Shown piece after piece: positions 1 to 4,516 of a stretch of DNA of 5,751 nt. Position numbers and translations under genes: made by a program. Source of the stretch: Francisellaceae bacterium (GTDB taxonomy: Bacteria; Pseudomonadota; Gammaproteobacteria; Berkiellales; Berkiellaceae). The notes under the pieces are model-generated. The model saw nothing but the letters and a program-made list of their open reading frames with translations, made no database searches and had not been told where the DNA came from. Where the stretch lies: assembly GCA_023266415.1 (NCBI GenBank), contig JAHFQG010000081.1, positions 1-5,751 of the forward strand. The letters run 5' to 3'. Positions within the stretch are counted from its first letter, which is position 1. Each line of letters starts with the position of its first letter.

Positions 1-1
1 A

Positions 2-226
2 TGTCAAAAAATAGACAGTAAAACCATACAAGACATTTTACACTTTAAAACCACCCTACAAGGCGAACAAGCCTGCGGGTGCCACCCACTCAATGGGTTC
101 TTAGCCTTTGCACACAAACACGCCCTACAACTCACTTGTGTGAAATCGTGTAATTCAGGGGATACCGCTGGTGATAAGCATAGTGTGGTAGGTTATGCGG
201 CCTTTGTGGCGGTTACTTCAGTTTAA
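2..226 (+). CDS. C-terminal fragment of an unrecognised Cys-rich protein (5' end outside window)
   Basis: Frame 2 is open from the window edge to a TAA at 224-226 and gives 74 residues with no internal start needed, so this is probably the end of a longer gene. Five cysteines occur in this short stretch (residues 1, 25, 27, 46 and 50 of the fragment), including a CGC triplet followed by HPLNG and a CVKSC pair, then a hydrophobic end GYAAFVAVTSV. The cysteine spacing could suit disulfides in an exported protein or a metal site, but neither can be decided here. I do not recognise the family. The stop lies 5 bp from the stop of the convergent ampG gene. The other two plus frames are closed early. 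One minus frame is also open over much of this stretch but has no support. Moderate to low confidence that it is a real gene end. Confidence 0.5.
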   Translation, partial: CQKIDSKTIQDILHFKTTLQGEQACGCHPLNGFLAFAHKHALQLTCVKSCNSGDTAGDKHSVVGYAAFVAVTSV

Positions 227-231
227 ACCCC

Positions 232-1443
232 TTATTTAATCTCCGCCTTTAAATATCGCAACAAAATCAGCCCTGGGACGGCCAAAAACACACTCAACAA
301 AAATAACATCGCCCACCCATACGTGGCCACCCAATACCCCGCCACCGGCCCCACCCAAACACGTCCAATGGCACTTAAGGCCGTGAGCAGTGCAAATTGT
401 GTGGCCGCATATTGCGGGTGGCAGAGGGCCATTAAAAGAGCAATCAGTGCGCTGGTGCCCATACCTGATCCAAAATTTTCAATGAACACAGCACTCATAA
501 TTTGCCACAAGGGTGGACTAACGCTGCTTGCTAAGAAAAAGTAGGTCAAATTACTTAACCCTTGAAATATTCCAAACACCCACAAAGCGCGGTACAACGA
601 CCAACGAGTGAGTAACGCCCCACCCAAAAATGCACCTCCTAAGGTGGCCGCAAATCCCACCACCTTATAAAGCCATCCTACTTGCACCAAACTGAGTGAT
701 AACCCTTGCAATAAAAAAACGGTAGTAAGCGACATGGCCATGGCATCACTTAGTTTGTACAACACAATAAATAATAAAAGCCACCGTGCGCGCACACGTG
801 AAAACCATTGTAACCAAGGGTCGCGCAACACTTGTCGCCAAGAAATTTCTTTTTTGTGTGGCCCCTCCGATACCTTGGGCACCCACAACGTCAACAAAAC
901 CCCAATACCCATCAATACCGCCATGCCCACATACAACGTGGAAAAACGCCAGTGATGCGCCACAATCAATGCAACCCCTCCAGACAATACCATGGCTACC
1001 CGATATCCCATCACATAAAATGCCGCTCCCAACCCCCGTTCTGTGGGCTTTAAAAGTTCTGTTCGGTAAGCATCAATGGCAATATCTTGTGTGGCAGAGG
1101 CAGTGGCCAACAATAAAGCCGTTATTCCCAAAGACAGTGGGTGATGCGCTGGATTTTGAAATGCCATGGCACATAATAGGGTTATTAAAATAAGTTGGAT
1201 TAATAACAACCAGTCGCGCCGCATGCTCAACCAGGGAAACCGAACTTTGTCCAATACGGGTGCCCACAAAAATTTAAAAATATAGGGTTGTCCCACCAAC
1301 GTAAGCACCCCAATCAGTTGAATGTTTAACCCATCTATCGCATACCACGCTTGCAACGTGGAACCACTCAACCCCAATGGCAACCCAGAAAAAAAACCCA
1401 TGCCAAGCACTACCCACAGGTGGCGATTGAAAATCCAACGCAT
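232..1443 (-). CDS. ampG: AmpG-type muropeptide permease (MFS transporter)
   Basis: Inner-membrane transporter of the AmpG family. Known members import GlcNAc-1,6-anhydro-MurNAc peptides released by wall turnover, feeding peptidoglycan recycling and, where AmpR/AmpC exist, beta-lactamase induction. Seen here: a nearly wholly hydrophobic 403-residue protein with about 12 membrane segments. Family-typical stretches are GFFSGLPL (residues 16-23), KFLWAPVLD (57-65), TQDIAIDAYRTELL (118-131), YKLSDAM (229-235), ENFGSGMGTSALIALLM (322-338) and TQFALLTALSAIGR (348-361). Length is shorter than E. coli AmpG (about 490 residues, 14 segments); the extra C-terminal segments of that protein are absent, a form I recall as common in other proteobacteria. 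The start is ATG with a GAGG ribosome site 8 nt upstream (CCTC at 1452-1455 on the plus strand). The gene is divergent from the PAP2 gene and converges tail to tail on the fragment at 2-226. No recycling partner such as ampD or nagZ is in view. Confidence 0.93.
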   Translation of the reverse strand: MRWIFNRHLWVVLGMGFFSGLPLGLSGSTLQAWYAIDGLNIQLIGVLTLVGQPYIFKFLWAPVLDKVRFPWLSMRRDWLLLIQLILITLLCAMAFQNPAHHPLSLGITALLLATASATQDIAIDAYRTELLKPTERGLGAAFYVMGYRVAMVLSGGVALIVAHHWRFSTLYVGMAVLMGIGVLLTLWVPKVSEGPHKKEISWRQVLRDPWLQWFSRVRARWLLLFIVLYKLSDAMAMSLTTVFLLQGLSLSLVQVGWLYKVVGFAATLGGAFLGGALLTRWSLYRALWVFGIFQGLSNLTYFFLASSVSPPLWQIMSAVFIENFGSGMGTSALIALLMALCHPQYAATQFALLTALSAIGRVWVGPVAGYWVATYGWAMLFLLSVFLAVPGLILLRYLKAEIK

Positions 1444-1451
1444 TGAGTTAT

Positions 1452-1455
1452 CCTC
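1452..1455 (-). promoter_or_regulatory. Shine-Dalgarno of ampG
   Basis: Read on the minus strand this is GAGG, 8 nt before the ATG at 1443. It supports that start over any downstream Met. No clear -10/-35 pair for ampG was identified in the 129-bp divergent intergenic region. Confidence 0.6.
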
Positions 1456-1510
1456 GAAGTGTGTATATCATCATTTGTATCATGATTTGGGGTGTCTGGC
1501 TACACAATAC

Positions 1511-1560
1511 CTGTTGGGGCGAGGCATGCTTCGCCCGCAGCATGCTGGGCCCCTATTTAG
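1511..1560 (+). repeat. Palindromic intergenic repeat, copy 1 (long form)
   Basis: The core 1517-1536 is a near-perfect 20-nt palindrome, GGGCGAGGCATGCTTCGCCC. With the 5' flank CTGTTG it matches the copy at 3157-3182 at 23 of 26 positions. The end 1549-1560 (GCCCCTATTTAG) matches 3179-3190 at 10 of 12, so this copy looks like the other with an extra stretch of about a dozen bases inserted near its 3' side. A second fold is possible: arms 1516-1530 and 1539-1553 pair at 12 of 15 positions around an 8-nt loop, and this fold excludes the core hairpin. The element ends 12 bp before the PAP2 ATG, and its last three bases form the in-frame TAG that closes the reading frame upstream of that start. 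If transcribed it forms part of the PAP2 leader. Family membership (REP/MITE-like) is inference. Confidence 0.7.
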
Positions 1561-1561
1561 A

Positions 1562-1566
1562 AAGGA
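1562..1566 (+). promoter_or_regulatory. Shine-Dalgarno of the PAP2 gene
   Basis: AAGGA lies 6 nt before the ATG at 1573. Together with the in-frame TAG at 1558-1560 it fixes the start of the phosphatase gene. It lies just outside the 3' end of the palindromic repeat, so hairpin formation would leave it exposed rather than buried. Confidence 0.65.
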
Positions 1567-1572
1567 AATCGC

Positions 1573-2325
1573 ATGCGTTTTGTTGGAATGGCCCTACTAA
1601 CCGTGAGCGCTTCATGCCACGCAGAGCTCTGTGAGCTGACTACCCTATGGGCCCATATTCAGCAAGATTACGCACGGGCTTATGATACCCCCGCCTTAAC
1701 TCACTTAGGAGTTTGGCTGTTAGGCAGCGGCGTGTTGGCCAACACTGGGTTAGATCGCTCTTTTCAGAAAACATGGCAACAAGACGTCCGTACCTCTTTT
1801 TGGAACCACACTCTGCATTTGCCTAACCAGATTGGGGGCTTACGACAGTGGACCAATATGCTGCCTATATACACCGGACTTTACATTTTAGTCGGTTGCC
1901 AAACCCAATCCGAATGGACAACTCTGGGCGATTGGGGGGGGCGCTCTCTTCGAACAGTTCTGGTGGGCGCGCCGCAACAAGCCATCCTCACCCACGCCTT
2001 GGGTGCTCACCGACCTGAACAAAACAAATCGCATTGGACCCCTTTTAAAGGACATCGAGCGATCAGTGGACACGCTTTTTATGGCGCCGTGCCCTTTGTG
2101 AATGCGGCCAAAATAGCGGTGGATTGGCGCTGGAAAGTCGCTTGGTATACCGCATCTACCTTACCTGCTTTAGCTCGCGTTAATCAAAACAAACATTATA
2201 CCTCGCAAGCCCTGGCGGGCTGGAGTATTGCTTTTGTGGCGGCCACGGTTATGGATACCCCGTCAGAGTGGTCGATGTCTCCCACTTTTTCGGGAGAGGG
2301 GATACAATGGCAATGGCGATTTTAA
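1573..2325 (+). CDS. PAP2-superfamily phosphatase-like membrane protein with altered motifs
   Basis: A 250-residue protein of the type 2 phosphatidic acid phosphatase superfamily. Members remove phosphate from lipids such as phosphatidate, PGP or undecaprenyl pyrophosphate on the outer face of the inner membrane. The N-terminus resembles a signal peptide (cleavage possible after CHA, residues 15-17) and several hydrophobic segments follow. The three PAP2 motifs can be placed: motif 1 is T140-x6-R147-P148 (normally K-x6-RP), motif 2 is S165-G166-H167, and motif 3 is A201-R202-x5-H208-x3-Q212 (normally SR-x5-H-x3-D). The two catalytic histidines and both arginines are present, but the usual Lys and the Asp of the relay are replaced by Thr and Gln, so activity may be reduced or changed. 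The protein ends in aromatic residues (WQWRF). The start is supported by AAGGA 6 nt upstream and an in-frame stop at 1558-1560. A G8 run lies at 1934-1941. The substrate cannot be named; divergence from ampG hints at cell-wall lipid recycling, which is inference. Confidence 0.8.
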   Translation: MRFVGMALLTVSASCHAELCELTTLWAHIQQDYARAYDTPALTHLGVWLLGSGVLANTGLDRSFQKTWQQDVRTSFWNHTLHLPNQIGGLRQWTNMLPIYTGLYILVGCQTQSEWTTLGDWGGRSLRTVLVGAPQQAILTHALGAHRPEQNKSHWTPFKGHRAISGHAFYGAVPFVNAAKIAVDWRWKVAWYTASTLPALARVNQNKHYTSQALAGWSIAFVAATVMDTPSEWSMSPTFSGEGIQWQWRF

Positions 2326-2333
2326 AATGAGCA

Positions 2334-2342
2334 TGGTATAGT
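2334..2342 (+). promoter_or_regulatory. Likely extended -10 promoter of the mip-like gene
   Basis: TGG followed by TATAGT (2337-2342) fits an extended -10 element (TGn-TATAAT, 5 of 6 in the hexamer). Transcription would start near 2349, about 22 nt before the ATG at 2371. No good -35 hexamer is seen at 16-18 nt spacing, which is tolerated for extended -10 promoters. It lies in the 45-bp gap after the PAP2 stop, suggesting the isomerase gene can be transcribed on its own. Confidence 0.45.
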
Positions 2343-2358
2343 ATCCGAAATTCTACAC

Positions 2359-2363
2359 AAGGA
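2359..2363 (+). promoter_or_regulatory. Shine-Dalgarno deciding the mip-like start
   Basis: AAGGA lies 7 nt before the ATG at 2371 but only 1 nt before the ATG at 2365. The spacing favours 2371, which also gives a more typical signal peptide beginning MKSFC rather than MVMKSFC. Confidence 0.7.
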
Positions 2364-2370
2364 AATGGTT

Positions 2371-3150
2371 ATGAAGTCATTTTGCATTGCAATTACATTA
2401 GGGACATTATTAGGGATGTCAGGGTTGGTTTCGGCAACTGATAGCAGTCAGTCAACTGCCAAACAATCTGCGGCGGCTACCACCAGCTCACTTAAAACCG
2501 ATGCAGATAAAGTGAGCTATAGCATTGGCATGGATATCGGCCGTAATTTTACTGCCCAAAATATCTCAGTTGATCCAAAACTATTTTTACAAGGGTTTGA
2601 AGATGGCTTGAAAGGGGTTTCTCCTCAAATGGCAGAAACGGAGGTTAAAGACACCTTGGTGCGTTTTCAACAAGATTTAATGCAAAAACGAGCCGAAGAA
2701 ATGAAAAAATTGGCCCAAGATAATAAAAAAGCAGGAGATACTTACTTAAAGGCCAATAAGCAAAAGAAAGGGGTTGTCACCACCAAGAGTGGGCTCCAGT
2801 ATCGGATGATATCCGAAGGCACTGGGCCTAAACCAGGTGTCACCGATATCGTTACCACCCATTACAAAGGCCATTTTGTCGATGGCACGGAGTTTGACAG
2901 CTCTTATGCCCGAAACGAGCCTGCGGTATTCCCGGTAAATGGCGTTATCCCTGGTTGGACTGAAGCACTGCAACTGATGCCGGTGGGTAGTAAGTTCGAA
3001 TTGGTCGTCCCTCCCGAATTAGCCTATGGTGAATCAGGCGCTGGGGGAAAAATTGGTCCCAATGCTACGCTGATATTTGATGTTGAGTTGTTGGGCGTTA
3101 AAAAGGCAGAAGCCACCACAACGGCTGCTCCGGCTGTTACGGCGAAATAG
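2371..3150 (+). CDS. Mip/FkpA-like periplasmic FKBP-type peptidyl-prolyl cis-trans isomerase
   Basis: Exported FKBP-type prolyl isomerase, related to Legionella Mip and E. coli FkpA, which act as dimers on periplasmic or surface proteins; Mip also aids infection. The 259-residue product shows, in order: a signal peptide (about 1-22, cleavage likely after VSA), a low-complexity Ser/Ala/Thr/Gln linker (23-41), the alpha-helical FKBP-N dimerisation and linker domain with DKVSYSIGMDIGRNF (46-60) and a long charged helix (about 87-131), then the FKBP catalytic domain (about 138-243). Active-site residues are visible: Y165 in HYKG, D176 in FDSS, V192-I193 and W196 in VIPGW, Y219 in AYG, and F236 in IFDVELL. 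It ends in a short Ala/Thr-rich tail. An ATG at 2365 would add two residues but is too close to AAGGA. No lipobox is seen, so it is probably soluble periplasmic. Upstream lies an extended -10 element; downstream lies the second palindromic repeat. FkpA-like or Mip-like naming cannot be separated from sequence alone. Confidence 0.95.
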   Translation: MKSFCIAITLGTLLGMSGLVSATDSSQSTAKQSAAATTSSLKTDADKVSYSIGMDIGRNFTAQNISVDPKLFLQGFEDGLKGVSPQMAETEVKDTLVRFQQDLMQKRAEEMKKLAQDNKKAGDTYLKANKQKKGVVTTKSGLQYRMISEGTGPKPGVTDIVTTHYKGHFVDGTEFDSSYARNEPAVFPVNGVIPGWTEALQLMPVGSKFELVVPPELAYGESGAGGKIGPNATLIFDVELLGVKKAEATTTAAPAVTAK

Positions 3151-3156
3151 TACCCT

Positions 3157-3190
3157 CTGTTCGGGCGAGGCACGCCTCGCCCCTACTTTG
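3157..3190 (+). repeat. Palindromic intergenic repeat, copy 2 (short form) at convergent gene ends
   Basis: The core 3163-3182 is GGGCGAGGCACGCCTCGCCC, which folds into a perfect 9-bp GC-rich stem with a 2-nt loop (8 bp with a 4-nt loop in practice). It begins 6 bp after the mip-like stop and touches the stop codon of the papain-like gene on the other strand (3183-3185), which falls inside the shared flank GCCCCTAC. It is oriented as copy 1 at 1511-1560. Neither strand has a T-run directly after the stem, so it is not a textbook intrinsic terminator, though it may stabilise or end both convergent transcripts. Confidence 0.7.
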
Positions 3191-4469
3191 GGGTAAATTT
3201 TTTTAGTTCATTCTTAATTTCTGTTTTCAACACATTGTCTGTTTTATGCGATTTTTTCCATTTATGTTTCACTAAAAAGCCCTTGGATTTTTTATCTTCT
3301 AAGGTTTCATTCCAGTTGTCTAACTTTATTAAAATATCCAAAATTTTGCTTGAGTCTCCTTTTGCTTCAAAAATCTCTTTTTGAGCCTTCTTCACAGCCT
3401 TGCGCTTATCATAGCCCATCCCAAATCCAAAAATCTTTTTAATAAAGGCCCATAAAGTTGATCGGCGAGATAAATAATGGGAGAGGAGGGGGGGGGGCAC
3501 TGAGGAGGGCTTAGAAGAAGGCTTGGTTGAGACAATATGGCGTAAATCTTCTTGTATAGAAGGTCCGTCATCTTGCTTAAAAAACATAAAATCTTGGCAT
3601 TGTTGCGTTGTGTTCAACATGGCTTGATAATATGACAACTCTGCACCCTGATGTGAACGAATGTCCGGATGGGTGAGGGTGATAATACAATTTTTAAAGG
3701 AGTCAGAATAAGCTTTGTGTTGTTCTTGTTGCCTCATTTTTGGATAGAGTGGTGATGTATTTTCTTCCCAATAAGGCTGATGCCGTGCATCCCGAGTCTC
3801 ATGATATGGGCTCTTATTAGTTTTCACAAATGATTGCTTGGGCACGGATTCTGGTAATTGCTGGGCAGAGGCGGCTAACGCTTTCCCTGAAACAGCTCGA
3901 TATTGCCCCCAATTGGCCAATATAAATTGAGTGTCACCGTGTTCATCCGGATAATACCCCACCACTAAAGTGCCATGCATGTGTTTTCCCTGGGAGGAAA
4001 TAGGGGCTCCTACGGTCGCCCTATTTTCAACCTCCACATCAAAAAAAACCAGGGTCGCGCTGTGGTTATCAATACTGTGTTTTAATGTTTCAATGTAATT
4101 TGTTGGGTGAATAACTTTTGCATTGGCACCGTACTTTTTTGCCATCGCCGTTAACTGGAGCGGCGAATAGATATCTCCCACCACCGAATCAAATTCGGCT
4201 TTGGCGATTTGTCGAAACGAGGTAGTGCCTCGTGTTTTGGTGCTGCTTTTATACAAAGGAGGCAGAGGCTGATTTTCGAATGCAGAAGGCACTTGACACC
4301 GAAACCATTGCAACGAATTCCACAACGCCACCAACATACAGGTGTTCCCTTTTTGCCGAATGGGCACTGGTAAAGGATGAATGGTTTTGAGAGGGGTGCC
4401 TTTTTTTTGCGTTTCAGCGTAAAAATTTGCCAATGAAATGGGTGTGTGGGGGGGAAATAAGGGAGGCAT
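3183..4469 (-). CDS. Papain-like (C39/BtrH-like fold) cysteine protease-type protein, possible secreted effector
   Basis: A 428-residue protein I cannot assign to a named family. The N-terminal half carries a papain-type signature: Q39-x4-C44 in RQKGNTCMLVAL at the head of a helix, H165 in HMHGTLVVGYY, and N186-W187 in ILANWGQY. These fit the oxyanion Gln, nucleophile Cys, His and Asn of C39-like and related clan CA folds; activity is inferred, and such folds include amidases and acyltransferases. Residues about 205-330 are polar, with a Ser/Pro-rich stretch (315-328). The C-terminus (about 335-428) is Lys-rich with predicted helices and one short hydrophobic patch (LWAFIKKIFGFGMGY). No signal peptide or convincing membrane segment is seen. 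The ATG at 4467-4469 lacks a good ribosome site, though no better start exists and the frame stays open upstream without a start codon. It lies 47 bp after fumC on the same strand. Homopolymers C7, A8 and C10 occur within it. Effector status is a guess from fold, solitary position and lack of signal peptide. Confidence 0.75.
   Translation of the reverse strand: MPPLFPPHTPISLANFYAETQKKGTPLKTIHPLPVPIRQKGNTCMLVALWNSLQWFRCQVPSAFENQPLPPLYKSSTKTRGTTSFRQIAKAEFDSVVGDIYSPLQLTAMAKKYGANAKVIHPTNYIETLKHSIDNHSATLVFFDVEVENRATVGAPISSQGKHMHGTLVVGYYPDEHGDTQFILANWGQYRAVSGKALAASAQQLPESVPKQSFVKTNKSPYHETRDARHQPYWEENTSPLYPKMRQQEQHKAYSDSFKNCIITLTHPDIRSHQGAELSYYQAMLNTTQQCQDFMFFKQDDGPSIQEDLRHIVSTKPSSKPSSVPPPLLSHYLSRRSTLWAFIKKIFGFGMGYDKRKAVKKAQKEIFEAKGDSSKILDILIKLDNWNETLEDKKSKGFLVKHKWKKSHKTDNVLKTEIKNELKKFTPK
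3488..3497 (-). repeat. C10 homopolymer tract in the papain-like gene
   Basis: Ten consecutive G on the plus strand (C10 in the coding strand) encode V324-P325-P326-P327-L328. Loss of one C would add 31 foreign residues after P327 and then stop at TGA; gain of one C would add 16 and stop at TAA. Both outcomes keep the Q/C/H/N core and remove the Lys-rich tail. Tracts of this length are known slippage sites in phase-variable genes; whether this one varies is unknown. Confidence 0.6.
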
Positions 4470-4502
4470 ACAAAGACTACTAAGGTAGATAGGGGTATTT
4501 TC

Positions 4503-4508
4503 AGTATA
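4503..4508 (-). promoter_or_regulatory. Possible -10 box of the papain-like gene
   Basis: Read on the minus strand this is TATACT, 5 of 6 to the consensus, which would start transcription about 26 nt before the ATG at 4469. No clear -35 is seen at the right spacing (GGCATT, poor). If real, the gene need not rely on readthrough from fumC. Weak call. Confidence 0.3.
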
Positions 4509-4516
4509 GTAAGCCT

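Noticed and set aside
786..1193. A 135-residue plus-strand open frame inside ampG
   Set aside because: It is antisense to a clearly recognisable AmpG, has no family resemblance and no ribosome site, and is Pro/Thr/His-rich as expected from reading a membrane protein gene backwards.
1322..1634. Small plus-strand frames (92 and 63 residues) across the ampG start and the intergenic region
   Set aside because: They overlap the N-terminal coding region of ampG or the palindromic repeat and run into the PAP2 gene in another frame, with no ribosome site.
1934..1941. G8 run in the PAP2 gene as a phase-variation tract
   Set aside because: It encodes the plain G120? to Gly-rich turn region (GDWGGRS) and is shorter than the C10 tract; there is no further sign of switching, so it is only noted.
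3163..3190. Intrinsic terminator between the mip-like and papain-like genes
   Set aside because: The stem is strong, but neither strand has a T-run directly after it; the T7 on the plus strand begins more than 10 nt later. It is annotated as a repeat that may act as a transcript end.
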